This document shows positions 20,999-36,300 of a stretch of 64,000 bases of DNA, piece by piece. Position 1 is the stretch's first letter, and each line of letters starts with the position of its first letter. The notes below the pieces were generated by a model, which did no database searches, was not told the DNA's origin, and saw only the letters and a program-made list of their open reading frames with translations. The DNA comes from Rutidosis leptorrhynchoides (lineage: Eukaryota > Streptophyta > Magnoliopsida > Asterales > Asteraceae): NCBI RefSeq assembly GCF_046630445.1, contig NC_092335.1, forward strand, positions 633,956,501 to 634,020,500. Direction: 5' to 3'. The position numbers and the translations under genes are program-made.

Positions 20999-22669
20999 CC
21001 CATTTCCTGATTTTTAATCCTCCCAATTATTTATAAACCGTATTATTTTCTATTTAATTTCTTCTCCAACTCCAACAATTAAACTGGCCAAAGATCAAAC
21101 CTAACTAATAACGTTTTACAAGTTTATATTTTAGGATATTATAAAAGACACAGAACGATTTGATGTCAATTACATTAATTAAAACAAAATGATTAAATAG
21201 AAACGCTGTAACAGAAAAATAAGAATCCGTTTGAACTCATAAATCAAATTCAAAGTTAGAGATCGTTTTAGACCATGATGTCATCATGAAAAAGTTGTTA
21301 AATCACCAATGGAAACTTTCTCCATTCTCAATTTAACTGGAAATTCAAACATGATCTCAAATTTTACATTGAACACTATGTTTGACTTTTTAAATAAGAA
21401 GTTTGACTCTGAAATTAGTACACGATAGATAAAACTGAAGCTTAAGATTTTCCAGATAGTTTCAGTGAAAGATTTACAACCTGACTGCATTTATACTTTT
21501 TAAAATTTCATTCAAATTCGAAGTATTGCATAAATGACCCAAGAACAGGGCAGTCGAGCCTTTTCTTGCTTTTTCTGTTTAATGTGAAATAAAAAAATTG
21601 ATAGTGATTGTAATTGATAAGAGTGATAATATATAGAATGCGTTTGTTAGTAATACGAAGAAATTTGCTGGTTTTAATTTGATTGATTCGTTCAGTATAT
21701 TAAAAAAAAATAGAAACAGACAAAGAAGGTGAGATTGACTGTTATCTAATCTTGGATTTATTCTCGTGATAAAACACTGATTGGTACGAAATTTTTGACA
21801 GAAAACAAATTAACAAATAGTTGGAAAACGATTGAGAAGGGAATAGGTATGTAATTTTATTCAGTTATGTAAAAATCTGTATATAGATATATTTATTTCT
21901 GTATAGGTAATTATATATATAATTAGGTATTTTATATATTTTATATATGTATATATAATCTGCATATGTATACATTTATATATGTATATCTGTATTATAC
22001 GTATATATATGTAGTTATATGTATATCTGTTTATATTTTTGATTCATAAATTTTAATTATTGATAATGTTATAATATATTAATACTAATAATATAACTCA
22101 TAATTTATTAATAATGCTATCAAAATACAATTAATAATACTAAATACTATATTAATAATAATGATAGTAATAATATCAAAATAAATTTCAATAATAATAC
22201 ATATATGATAATATTACTAATTTTGATAATAACTAATAATAATACTAGTTATAATAATATTAATATTATTAGTGATAGTGATAACATTAATAATATAATA
22301 ACACAACTCAAATTTTATATATGTATTTTATTTTAGAAGTAATAATTTTACTAATACAGCTATTGATATGAATAATAACAATAATAATAATGATGAATTT
22401 AATGATAACAAAATTAATATATTACTTATGTTCAAACTTGTAATTTAATACAATATCATTTATTATTTATGTTTTATTATATTATGTGATGACTTTTACT
22501 GAGTAGTTAGAATTCATATATTATATATATATTTTATATCATCATATATATATGTATATCTATATATAATATCAGTAATTTAATTATTCTAATTATTATT
22601 TTACATATTTCATTTAAATGTTTAAATTATATTTTATATAATCAAATTACTATATATATACTTACATTC

Positions 22670-23469
<800 letters not shown>

Positions 23470-26108
23470 TATATATATATATATATATGTAATTAGTGAT
23501 TCGTGAATCGTTGGAACAGTCAAAGGTTTAAATTATTATATGAACAAAGTTCAAAAGTTTTTGAGACTCAACATTACAGACTTTGCTTATCGTATCGAAA
23601 TCAAATAAGATTCAGGTTTTAAATTTGGTCGGAAATTCCCGGGTCATCACAGTACCTACCCGTTAAAGAAATTTCGTCCCGAAATTTGAGTGAGGTCGTC
23701 ATGGCTAACAATAAATATGTTTCCCTGACGAATATGAGCTGATAAATAAAGTTTTATCATTATTGAATATTACCGATAAAATAATTTGATTATTCGAAGA
23801 GCACGAATGAAGCTATTACAAAAGAGTGAAATGAATAAGTGAAGTTTTGTTTTTAACTTTTGACGTTGTCATGGTTGAATTCCAGAATTCAAGAGATTTA
23901 TAGAAAATCTTCGAAATCGAAAAGATTTGATTCTTCGGTGAATAAGGAAATTAAGACCTCTATAATTAAATACCGTGATCTACCTCGATTACTCTGTCTG
24001 ATATTTCCATTATAAATCAAACTCTTCCGTTTCATTATTCTCACCATTCCTATACTTTCTTTCTTAGTTCATACATCCAAAAGATTGTGAAATGCTTAAT
24101 CCCGTTCTAATCCTTGATGTTTTCTTAATTATCATTTCTGTCATCCTTCTTTTCAATCTTCTACCAGAAGAATCTGTTTACTCCTACTATTACCTTGGGG
24201 TAATACTATTCTTAATTATACCATGTCTTTATATTGTTATTCGTATTAATATCCACGGTTTGTAAACTCCGTGTTGTTATTGGGCTTTATATTTTCTCTT
24301 ATATTTTGGAGCTTTGTCCCTTCGTTTCTTCTTCTTGCGATTAAACACCGCTTGTAATCGTTCAGAATTCGCAGATATAAACTTCGAAATGAACATTGTT
24401 AATATTCTAAGAAGGAAATCGTAATGGCACGATCTGATTTGTCAAATTACCAGAATCACTGAGAATAGAACTATCAAGAATATATTTTTTTGATATGTTC
24501 GGAGATGAAGTAGAATGAACGAGTCGTGTAACATGGCACATGATGACGTTATGATCCGTGAATCATCACGTTCCATTAGAAACTCAGCATGACTTACTGT
24601 AATATAATCACGTTGTTCAAGTGTCATTATATTATACTAACTCATGCATCAATTCCCAACACTACTTCAAAAACATTCATAATTTAAACTCGAATTTTAA
24701 AGAATTTTAGAAACTAAAGTAGTTTTCTTTATGATGTAATATAGATAGCACGAAGAGATAAATAATTTCAGACGAGAATATTTATGAAAATCTCTTCAGA
24801 AATATCAAAGATATTTATGATGATATTTTGGAATTTCTAAGTTCGATGGTTGATGAAGAAGATTTTTCGCAAGATTTTAATATGAGTACGGAGAAAAATA
24901 TTCGTTGAAGGTTTCATCGGATCCAGAATTACCTGGATTCTTTGAATATAGGGTATGGTCCTTGTATTTGTCCTTGATCTCCTTCATGGTTAGCTCAATC
25001 TGTTTTTCAGTACCAAATTTTCTGAACTTTTCCAATATACTATTCTTTATCATCAAACTTTCGATGATTAAGGTCATTTACGATTGTCTATGGTTTCTGC
25101 TGCTTCATTCAGCTTTTTCAACATTCAGATTATTGATTTGTGACTGAGTGCTTTTCAGAATTTCAGAATGAGAGATCATAATTCTAAGAGATAAATGTCA
25201 TACATATAACTGTTGATGTAGAAACTTTGCGGGATTCGAAATACTGATTGCTGATTCTCGATAATTGGTATGGAAATTCTCGTTACAAGATGCCGATGAG
25301 TTCATGATAAGACTTCAATAGATAAATATAGTGATTTTTCAAAGAGATTTAAGCCAAGGAGCGAGGAGGTTGCTGGTACATCTGCTGGTAATATGGTGGA
25401 ATATAAAAGGCTCCCCGGTAACAATAAAGGAGCACGCATATATATCATGGTTATAGTAAGGCTAGTCCGACTGAAAAGTCGAAGTTGACTTGCTGGAGCT
25501 GTGACAAAATTTGCTACTTTGGAAGAAATTACCAAGTTATTTTGGGTAATAATAACGTTAAAGGAATTAGCACAGATACGTGTTAAACGTTTACTCAGGT
25601 TGTGTGAGTTTTCAAGTGCATAACTATATGCATCAATCTCTTCTTACAGAGATGAAGTGCGGTTGGTTCCTCCTCCCGATTAAGGTGTTTTCAAGAATTA
25701 CGAAAGGTTTGAACGCATATTGTAATCGTCAAGATACAAGTGAGGTTTAAGATGAAATCAAGTGGCAAACTTAAAGAATTGTTTAGTTTCATATGTTATA
25801 ATCAATATTTTAATTCATTTTAATTGTCCAATGTTGATAGCCCTCAGTCGATAATCCACAGTTAACAGTCCAATAATTCATATATAATTTAATATATAAT
25901 ATTCGAATTAATTAATACGTATCGTGACCCGTGTACATGTCTCAGACTCGATCACAACTCAAAGTATATATATTATTATATAATCAACCTCAACCCTGTA
26001 TAGAGAACTCGATTATTACTGCATATAGAGTGTCTATGGTTATTCTAAATAATATATATATATGCGTCGATATGATATGTCAAAACCTTGTATACGTTTC
26101 CCGATATT

Positions 26109-26243
26109 TAAAGTGCGTAAAATAAATACAGAATTTAAATGACGATAAATAAAATGCGTAAAGTAAATAACAGAAATTAAATGACGATAAATAAAATTGC
26201 GATAATTAAATTGCGATAAATAAACTGCGATAAATAAAAATGT
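26109..26243. repeat. Cluster of gcgataaataaa-type short repeats
   Basis: Repeated variants of atgacgataaataaaatgcg, gcgataattaaa and gcgataaataaa. A very similar cluster lies in element F's LTR at 60774-60885. Confidence 0.8.
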
Positions 26244-26832
26244 AATCAGTTAGCTAGGAACAGTTAGCGTGGATTCTTGACAAAATTTCTCATAGTTAAT
26301 TTGTTTGTTTCTAACAAATTTTATTTTGTCCAATGTTTTCTTCACTTGTCGGATTCTGATAGGTCAAAATCCAAATACGAAATTGAATGAAAATGGTTAT
26401 TCTGTGGTGAACGGATTCGTATATCGGTAGATGTAAGTAGGATAGTAAATGACTGTTGAATCAGATTTGAAGAATGTATAGTGTAACTTATTAATGCGAA
26501 ATCTAAATATTCCCCGGGTATTACCTACCCGTTAAAATATTTTCACCATTAACAGTTTGTACAATAAAAATTTTAATTACAATCTCTATGAAAACATATA
26601 TACATATATATTTTCTTCAGACGTAATCATGGATTTAATGAGTCAATGTGATATTAAACTCATCAGATTTACGGCTAGAACAAGAGTACATAATCTCTAA
26701 AACATTAGACATTACATAATCGCCATGAAGGACGAAGATAGTTTATGTAGAATGATTTGTAGAACGATGATTATGCTTGAGGTATAATTGCGAGGTTGAG
26801 ACGTGTGATGATGTGGTTGTTGTTGGTACTGG

Positions 26833-27408
26833 TTATGCTGTTGGTGCTGCTGATGGTGGTACTGTTGCTGTCGGTGCTACAAGTGTTGTTGGTGCTGAGG
26901 TTGATGATGATGTTGGTGTAGTAAGTATAGCTTGTAAATCACGCACCATTCTTGTCAGGGTTTCTATCCTACCCTCTATCATTTCTATCCATCCACTCAT
27001 CTGATTCGATAGATCTTGATTATCAATTCGAAGTTCCCTAACTTCTTCTAATATTCCCCTTCGATTGGTATTCGGAAGTAGAGGTTGAATATTTTCTGAG
27101 ATTGCAGTAACGCGACCTTCGAGGTGGAAAACTTTAGCAAGAAGGGTGAATACAGTGTTACGCATAGGTTCACCGGTGAGTACATCGTTTTCTCCGATGT
27201 TAGGAGGTAAGTTTGGTTCGCGGTAGGGCTCGCCTTCTTCATTTCTCCATCGAGTGAGTAAGTCTCGGACCCACCCCCATCTCTTCCAGAAAGAAAAATA
27301 ATTAAATGGTTGAGGCACTTCTTGTTCATTGACTTCGGAGTCTGCTTCAATATACATCTCGAAATCGCTTCCGGAATTAATGGAATCCAAGCTAGGTGTA
27401 GGATCCAT
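26833..27408 (-). CDS. Gag-position ORF of element B, orphan protein
   Basis: An intact 191-residue minus-strand frame starts 414 bases inside the primer-binding site, the position of gag. The protein has an acidic N-terminus (MDPTPSLDSINSGSDFEMYI), a tryptophan-rich block (FWKRWGWVRDLLTRWRNEEG, about residues 41-60), VLTGEPMRNTVFTLLAKVF, a long probably coiled-coil region rich in E, L and R (residues 90-165), and a low-complexity Thr/Ser/Pro/Ala tail. It aligns with the ORF of element C at 36113-36559 (WGWVR-LL--WR-EEG-P and LTGEP-R-T-F). I recognise no zinc knuckle, protease or RT. The role is unknown; a particle or RNA-binding role is inferred only from position and the coiled coil. The frame may end early, since gag of autonomous relatives would be longer. 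Confidence 0.7.
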   Translation of the reverse strand: MDPTPSLDSINSGSDFEMYIEADSEVNEQEVPQPFNYFSFWKRWGWVRDLLTRWRNEEGEPYREPNLPPNIGENDVLTGEPMRNTVFTLLAKVFHLEGRVTAISENIQPLLPNTNRRGILEEVRELRIDNQDLSNQMSGWIEMIEGRIETLTRMVRDLQAILTTPTSSSTSAPTTLVAPTATVPPSAAPTA

Positions 27409-27821
27409 CTCTCACGATCAGTTACAGGGTTTTGATATGAAATGATTTTCGACTATCGAATGATATTCTAATTATATATAGAATATCTACATACTTCCAA
27501 AGATCCCGTGAATTACGGAGAAAATTAAGGAAACGTGTCAGATAAAGTCTACAGTGACAGATACGCTAAGATATGGATTAGTAGATATGCTAAGATATGA
27601 ATTTTGTCTATACACTATTCATGCAATCATTGCAGTAAGATGTGTCTAGACTAAGAATGATAAGCAGGTAATATCTTAAGGATGATAAACTGATGATTTC
27701 TGACAAAAACGATAAGCAAAATTTTTGACATGCAGACACGGTCGAAGTCCAAACTCACTAATGCATCCTAATGACTTATCGGTTATACACACTAACGCAG
27801 ACCTGGTTTGCTAAGACCACC

Positions 27822-27833
27822 GCTCTGATACCA
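27822..27833 (-). other. Primer-binding site of element B
   Basis: gctctgatacca on the plus strand, two bases from the right LTR start at 27836. Confidence 0.9.
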
Positions 27834-27835
27834 AC

Positions 27836-30496
27836 TATAGAGACCCGTCCTAATCCATCCGGATGAAGTCCATATCGATTATAAACGATTCACAACAGTT
27901 GATTACATCGCGAGGTACTTGACCTCTATATGATACATTTTACAAACATTGCATTCGTTTTTGAAAAGCGATTCTTTCATTATATCGAAAGTTGACGGCG
28001 TGCATACCATTTTATAATATATCTAACTATAATTGACTTAATAATAATCTTGATGAACTCAACGACTCGAATGCAACGTCTTTTGAAATATGTCATGAAT
28101 GACTCCAAGTAATATCTTTAAAATGAGCAATTGCACAGCGGAAGACTTCTTTCATACCTAAGAATAAACATACTTTAAAGTGTCAACCAAAAAGGTTGGT
28201 GAGTTCATTAGTGTATCATAAAGAATCATTTCATAATTTTAATAGACCACAAGATTTCATATTTCCAATTCTCATAAACATACGTCCCATGCATAGAGAC
28301 AAAAATCATTCATATGGTGAACACCTGGTAACCGACATTCACAATAAGCATATAAGAATATCCCCATCATTCCGGGATCCTCCTTCGGACATGATATAAA
28401 TTTCGAAGTACTAAAGCATCCGGTACTTTGGATGGGGCTTGTTGGGCCCAATAGATCTATCTTTAGGATTCGCTTCAATTAGGGTGTCTGTTCCCTAATT
28501 CTTAGATTACCAGACTTAATAAAAAGGGGCATATTCGATTTCGATAATTCAACCATATAATGTACTTTCGATTACTTGTGTCTATTTCGTAAAACATTTA
28601 TAAAAGTAGCGCATGTATTCTCAGTCCCAAAAATATATATTGCAAAAGCATTTAAAAAGGGAGTAATGAAACTCACCTAATGTATTTTGTAGTAAAAATA
28701 CATATGGCTATATTGAACAAGTGTAGGGTTGGCCTCGGATTCACGAACCTATATCAATTGTATATATTAAAACATATAATAGGAATCTCATAATTTCATT
28801 TATTAATTATATAAATTTTATATGTTTGTGGTTATATATAATTTATACTACATTTCATTTAAAATATATATACTTTATTTATATATATTATATCTTACGT
28901 TATACTTGTTTATTTTGTATGTTTTTAAAATAATTAATATTTATACATTTAGTTATATTACTATATCTATATATATCTAAGATTAGTATTAAATAAAAAT
29001 TCATTAGTTTAGTATATGAAAGTATTTATATAAAAATGTTAATATGTTTGATATATGGTTATATGAAATATTATTATTTTTAGTGTATATATAATAAGTA
29101 TATTTTATGTACAAAATATTTATTTGTTAAAAATGATAATTTTGGAAATAATGATTTACTACTAATAATAATAACTTTATTAATAATGATAATACTAGTA
29201 ATAATAATGGTATTGCTGATAATGATACGTATGTTAATAATATTAACAATAATAATACTGATAATTACAATAATGATGCTAACGTTATTATTAATGAATA
29301 AAATCAAAATTTGTATCATTTTCATATTATTAACAATATTAACAATCATAATCATAGTAATAATAATGACATTTATTTCATTTATAATGATAATTCTAAA
29401 ATTTTATTAATATTACTTTTATTAATACTGTTAAGGATAATTATAATAATAATATTTAAATGATAACCTTACGATAATAAATATTTCGATAATACTTATA
29501 AGATTAATAATAATAATGATATTAATCTTAATAATGGTTATAGTATTTATAATTAATGATGATAATAATAATAATAATTACAATACTAATAATAAATATA
29601 ATACTTAGTAATAATAATAATGATTAATAATAACAATAATAATAATAATAACTTTAATAATCATATTAACAACAATATTAATTATAATCATAATATTTAC
29701 TAAGAATAATAATAATATAAGTAAAAATAAAAATGTATACCCTTCCAAAAGCTTTTCCTAAAAAGATTTGCTCCGTATTAGACTTGAACCCGTGACCTCT
29801 CGAAACCCCGCAAACACTCAGACCAATTGGGCTGTTGTCCATTTCCTGATTTTTAATCCTCCCAATTATTTATAAACCGTATTATTTTCTGTTTAATTTC
29901 TTCTCCAACTCCAACAATTAAACTGGCCAAAGATCAAACCTAACTAATAAAGTTTTACAAGTTTATATTTTAGGATATTATAAAAGACACAGAACAATTT
30001 GATGTCAATTACATTAATTAAAACAAAATGATTAAATAGAAACGCTGTAACAGAAAAATAAGAACCTGTTTAAACTCATAAATCAAATTCAAAGTTAGAG
30101 ATCGTTTTAGACCACGATGTCATCATGAAAAAGTTGTTAAATCACCAATGGAAACTTTCTCCATTCTCAATTTAACTGGAAATTCAAACATGATCTCAAA
30201 TTTTACATTGAACACGATGTTTGTCTTTTTAAATAAGAAGTTTGACTCCGAAATTAGAACACGATAGATAAAATTGAAGCTTAAGATTTTCCAGATAGTT
30301 TCAGTGAAAGATTTACAACCTGACTGCATTTATACTTTTTAAAATTTCGTTCAAATTAGAAGTATTGCATAAATGACCCAAGAACAGGGCAGTCGAGCCT
30401 TTTCTTGCTTTTTCTGTTTAATGTGAAATAAAAAAAAATAATAGTGATTGTAATTGATAAGAGTGATAATATATAGAATGCGTTTGTTAGTAATAC
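27836..30496 (-). repeat. 5' LTR of element B, left portion
   Basis: Parallels 18826-21656 of the left LTR base by base apart from scattered substitutions and the missing TA expansion. It is cut at aatac (30492-30496), where element C entered. Confidence 0.92.
29770..29842 (-). other. tRNA-like segment in B LTR (right copy)
   Basis: The same segment as at 20928. Here the minus strand D-arm part reads gcccaattggtctgagtg, closer to a standard tRNA A box, and the T-arm part reads cacgggttcaagtct. Confidence 0.55.
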
Positions 30497-32502
30497 TGAA
30501 AGGACCCGTTCATATATATTATAAACGATTCACAATAGTTGATTACATCGTGAGGTATTTGACCTCTATATGATACGTTTTACAAACATTGCATTCATTT
30601 TTAAAAGACAAACTTTCTTTACATCAAAAATTGACGGCATGCATACCATTTCATATTACATCCAACTATAATTGACTTAATATTAATCTTGATGAACTCA
30701 ACGACTCGAATGCAACGTCTTTCAAAGTATGTCTTGAATGACTCCAAGTAATATCCTTAAAATGAGCTAATGCACAGCGGAAGAATTCTTTAATACCTGA
30801 GAATAAACATGCTTTAAAGTGTCAACCAAAAGGTTGGTGAGTTCATTAGTTTATCATAATCCATCATTTCCGTAATAGTAATAGACCACAAGATTTCAGT
30901 TTCTATAAATATCCGTACACTCGCAAGTGTATAAAAGTATTCTATAAGTTGTAGGCACCCGGTAACAAGCTTTAACGTTCATGTTTTACCCTCTGAAGTA
31001 CACCAGATCAGGTGTGTTTAAAATAACCTCGAAGTACTAAAGCATCCCATAGTCAGGATGGGGTTTGTCAGACCCAATAGATCTATCTTTAGGATTCGTG
31101 CCTACCGTATATAGACAAGTAGTTTAATGTTACCAAGCTAAGGGTATATTTCTGGTTTAAACCCACATAGAATTAGTTTTAGTACTTGTGCCTATTTCAT
31201 AAAACATTTATAAATCAGCGCATGTATTCTCAGCCCAAAAATATATATAAAAAGGGAGCAAATGAAACTCACAATACTGTATTTCGTAGCAATTATGTAT
31301 ATGACGGCACTGAACAAGTGCAGTGATTGTCTCAGATTCACGAACCTATATTAAGTATATATATTTATATGTTGGTCAATATCTGTCTAACAATTTAGGT
31401 CAAGTCGTAGTGTATCACAATCCTAATGCTCGAGACCGACATGCAAAAGTCAACAAAAGTCAACTTGACCCAAAATGACTTCCAAAATCTATACATGTTT
31501 ATTATATAACTTATATATAGTAGTTTTATATATTTAAATATATTTATCAGATCTTATTATACTAAATAATACAAGTCATTTATTAATAAATAAAAATTTA
31601 TATTAAAATTCATATATGATAAAAATATACTTTTATATATCTCAAATAATAAAATTTATAAAATTCACTTAATATCATAAAAATATAGTGGTATGTATTA
31701 TTAATGTAATTACATTACGTGTGGTAAAAATATCTTTGTACGCATATTTATTTGATAAAATAATATTGATAATAATAATAATGATAAAAATAATAAAATG
31801 ATAGTTTCAATAAAAATATTAATTTTTAGTAATAAAGATAATTTTAGTAATAACATCAACTGATAACAGTTATAATAATCGTTTTAATAATAATATTAAA
31901 ATTAATGATAATTCAGTTGACCATATCTTTTAATCCGTTCATCGAAACCACACGATTTCTAAATGAAAAGTTATTAATTTTTTCTTCAGATTTTCAACAA
32001 CATGCATATCATATAACTTATCTCAGTAGCATATGTATCAAATTCGTGATTTATCATAAACTATTTAACGACGAAACTAAGCATACAAACATGCATAATC
32101 ATATATACTCGAGCACTAGTCAGGGATACACTATTAATATATAAAAGATAAGATATGAATGCTCACGTATCAATATTGTGATTCAATATTGCAGGAAAGT
32201 ACGTAGACGCAACGAAAATGATAAACGTTAGGTTGACCTCACGAGCAATACCCTCGATCAATACCCATAACCTTCATAGCTATAACCCATAATTTCCTTA
32301 GCTATATCCCATTTGAAAACTTATTTTGAAATCGTCTGAATATAACTCCGTCGTAGTATTTTATGTATACTAATAATATCTTGAAATAATACTAAGTAAA
32401 TATATATATATATATGTAATTCGATTGAGAGAGTTTAGAGAAATATATTTTCAAGTTTCTATGAAATAATGAAACCTATTGAATTCTATTTATAATAGAT
32501 TT

Positions 32503-32750
32503 TTGAATTATTAAAGTGAATTATTAAAGTATGAATTATTAAAGTGAATTATTAAAGTATGAATTATTAAAGTGAGTTATTAAAGTATGAATTATTAAAG
32601 TGAATTATTAAAGTATGAATTATTAAAGTGAATTATTAAAGTATGAATTATTAAAGTGAATTATTAAAGTATGAATTATTAAAGTGAATTATTAAAGTAT
32701 GAATTATTAAAGTGAATTATTAAAGTAAATTATTAAAGTATGAATTATTA
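32503..32750. repeat. 28-bp minisatellite (gaattattaaagt), about 8-9 copies
   Basis: Alternating 13- and 15-base units, gaattattaaagt and gaattattaaagtat, form a 28-bp higher-order unit. The partner LTR at 39051-39148 has about 3.5. Confidence 0.93.
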
Positions 32751-32862
32751 AAGTTAAAGTAAAGTAAAAGTAAAGTAAAGGTAAAGTTAAAGTATAGTAA
32801 AAGTATAAAATTATGTACGTATAATACGCGTATAAAAATATATATAATATTAATTTAAATCG

Positions 32863-32865
<3 letters not shown>

Positions 32866-32941
<76 letters not shown>
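32866..32941. repeat. (TA)n microsatellite
   Basis: About 38 TA units; partner at 39255-39321. Confidence 0.95.
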
Positions 32942-32949
<8 letters not shown>

Positions 32950-33372
32950 ATAAAATATAAATATCGTTATCTTTATCATACTGGTTAAGTAATGAGTTGT
33001 CAAAAAAATAGATTTCTTAAATCACAGTGGACCTCATAACATAGGCCCGTAATCATATCATAATGTATCTGATAATTCAATCATTTGATATTATCTCTTA
33101 ATTCTGTCGATAAATATATCGAAACAAATATGTTTATGTAAAGTATCATATATCTAATACTTTGTTAATGTTTTCAGTTAATATTATATATTATATATAC
33201 ATATCTATATACACATAATTGTTCGTGAATCATCGAACACGGTCAAAGGGTAATTGATTACATGAATGTAGTTCCAAACTTTTTGAGATTCAACATTACA
33301 AATTCTGCTTATCGTGTCAGAAACATATAAAGGTTAAGTTTAAATTTGGTCGGAAATTTCCGGGTCGTCACA

Positions 33373-36300
33373 GTACCTACCCGTTAAAGAAATTTCGTCC
33401 CGAAATTTGATCGAGGTCGTCATGGCTAACTATAAAAATGTTTTCATGACGAATATGAGTTGATAAATAGAGTTTTATCATCATTGAGTAATATAGATAA
33501 AACAATTTGATTACGCGAAGAGTATAAGTGAAGTTATCGCAAGAGAGTGAAATGAGTAAACGTATATTCGTTTTAACCGATGACGTAGTTATGATTGATT
33601 TCCAGAATTCATGGGATTTAAAGAAAATCTTTGCAATAAGATTTGGTTCTTCGGCGATTAAGGAAATCATGATCTTCTTTGATTAAATGCGATAATCTGT
33701 CTCGAATTCTCTGTCTGATATTTTACTATAATTCCACCCCCTTCATTTCTTTATTTCCACAGCTCACACCTTCTAGTATTTCTCCCCAATTCATACTTTA
33801 AAGCATTCGTTAATATGCTTCATCCAGTATTGATTCTTGATATACTTTTAACTTTCATATCTGTCATTCTTCTTTTTCATCTACCACCGGAGGAAGTTAT
33901 TTTCTTCTACCATTACCTTAGGGTTATTGTGTTTTTCATTCTCCCGTGTCTTTATATTGCTATACGCATTTATATACACGGTTTGTAATTTCGGGGTTGT
34001 TATCGGGCTTTATATTCTCCATTATATTTCGGAGCTTCATGCTTTCGTTTTCTCTTCCCGATCTTAAGTCAAGCGGATAATAGTCTAGAATTCGTAGATA
34101 TGAATTTTTGGATGAACATAGTTAATGTTTCAAGAAGAAAATCGTAATGGCAAGATCTTGATTTGGCAAATTACCAGAATATCCGAAAATATGGAGCTAT
34201 CAAGATGATATGTTCTTAATATGTTTGAAAATTGGGTAGAATGTAAGAGTCGTGTAAACAGTACATGATGACGGTATGTTCTGTGAATCATCACATTCCA
34301 TTAGAAACTCAGCATGACTTACTATAATATAATCACTTTGATCAAGTGTCATTATATTATACTAACTCATGCTTCAGTTCCCAACACTACTTCAAAAACA
34401 TTCCTATTTTAAATTCAATTTTTTTTTTTAAATTTAGAAACTAACACAGTTTCTTTTTATGTTGTAACGCAGATATTGCGAAGAGATAAAAGATATCGGA
34501 TAAGAATAGTTGTGAAAATATCTTCAGGAATATCGAAGATATTATAATAAAAGATACGATAATATGGATGATGAAGAAGATTTGTCTGTGAAGGTTTAGA
34601 ATAAGAAGTAAGGTGTTTGCTAACGATTTCAGTAGACACTGAATCATTTGGATCCTTTAAAGGCAGGTTTAGTCTTTGTGATTTGTCCACAGCCTCCTTC
34701 ATGGTCTGCTCAATCCGTTTTCCAGTTTCAAACCTTCTCTTTTTCTCAGCTTTACCACCATACTATTCTTTATCATCAAACTTTTGACTGTTAAAGTCGT
34801 TTACAGTTTTTGCTGCTTCATCAGCATTTTTCCAATTTCGGAGAACTAGTTCATAGTTTGGGATGTTTTTCAGAAAATTCACATTCGAAGTATGTAAGTC
34901 TAGGAGATAGACGTTATTTGTATAACTTTTGAAGTAAAATTGTCGCGAAATTCAAAATACTGATTGCTAATTCCCAGTAGTTGGTGTGACAATTATTGTT
35001 ACAGGATGTAGGTGAGTACATGATGGGGTTTTAATGAATAAGTATAATGGCTTTTCGAAGAGGCTTAAGTCGAAGTTTAATGAAGTTGTTGATAAGTTTA
35101 CTGCTAATGTGGCGAGATATGAAAGGTTCCCCGGTAACAATGATGAAGGGGTAATTGTTATAATAAGGTTTATTCGTATAAACAAATGAAGGTGATTTGC
35201 TGGAGCTGTGACAAAACTGTCTATTTTGAAAAGAGATTGAAAAATTATATTTGGTAATAAATATCAAAGGATCTGACACGGATACGTGTTAAACTATAAC
35301 TTTGGTTTCGAGAGCTTTTCAGATGCATGACAGTGGGTAATATGTGGTTGGATCATCATCTCGCATGTCTTTAGGAATTTCGAAGTGTTTGAACACATAT
35401 TGTAATTGTTAATATACATATGATGTTCTAAGATTTTGAATGATACAAATATTTTTGTGAGTTCCATGAATAGAAATGAGGTTCTAGGACAGTTTTGAAG
35501 TCAAAGTATAGTTTTGAAAGATGTAGGAATCTAAGAGTGATGATTTCGGTTATATCTTGAATTGAATTCTGAGATTTCAAAATCAGAATATGTAATTAGA
35601 TTTTGAATGAGTATGGTTGTTTTGATTTCTATAAAAGAATGTATATTGTTGTGAAAGTAGGGAGTATAATGGATGATTTGCTGAATCAGATTCGAAGAAT
35701 GTAACATATTAATTGTGAATTTATATATCCCTCGGGTATTACCTACCCGTTAAAAAAAATTTCACAATTAATATTTTGTACAAAAGAATTTTATTGCAGT
35801 CTTTATGGAAATATATATGTGTATATTTCTTCAGATGTAATATTGATTTAATGAGTTAATATTAAATTAAACTCATTTGATTTATGGTTAAGGCTAGGAT
35901 AGATAATTTCTAAACTTTAGAAATTACATAATCGCCGTAGAATATTTCCCCAATGAAGTTATGAATCAATACTTCATCGTTGTGGTATTCCTTGGTATCT
36001 ACATGGCGTATGACGTCGATGCTCGTGGGACAGATTGTGAAGTTGAGGTTTGCAATGCGGTTGTTGTTGGTGGTGGTAATGGTACTGTTGATGTTGTTGA
36101 TGGGGGTACTAGTTATGCTGCTGGTGGTACTGCTGGTGTTTGTAACCTTTGCACCATATTCTCCAAAGCCACTACCCGAGCGCGAAGCTCGTTGACTTCT
36201 TTTATTACACCGGGGTGATTGTCGGTTCGGACGAGCGGATAAATAAGATCTAGAATTTGGTGTAGTATATAATCATGACGAGATACTCTGGAAATGAGAG

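Larger units (their letters stand above)
23652..27835 (-). other. Internal region of element B
   Basis: Apart from the gag-position ORF and a short repeat cluster (26109-26243) I see no recognisable coding region. Minus-strand frames at 25302-25535 and 24877-25077 have counterparts in element C (34967-35185 and 34457-34702). The first pair shares VTAPA, LLPG, LFEK and LYL, so this part was once common and perhaps coding, but it is too short and broken to call. Confidence 0.55.
30497..33372 (-). repeat. 3' LTR of element C
   Basis: 2876 bp; near-identical partner at 36970-39751. The minisatellite at 32503-32750 and TA run at 32866-32941 differ in length from the partner. A minus-strand TATA-like box (ctattataaatag) lies near 32486-32497. 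Confidence 0.93.

Noticed and set aside
26777-27004. Plus-strand Val/Gly-rich frame, with a similar one at 35961-36218
   Set aside because: They are antisense shadows of the low-complexity tails of the B and C ORFs.
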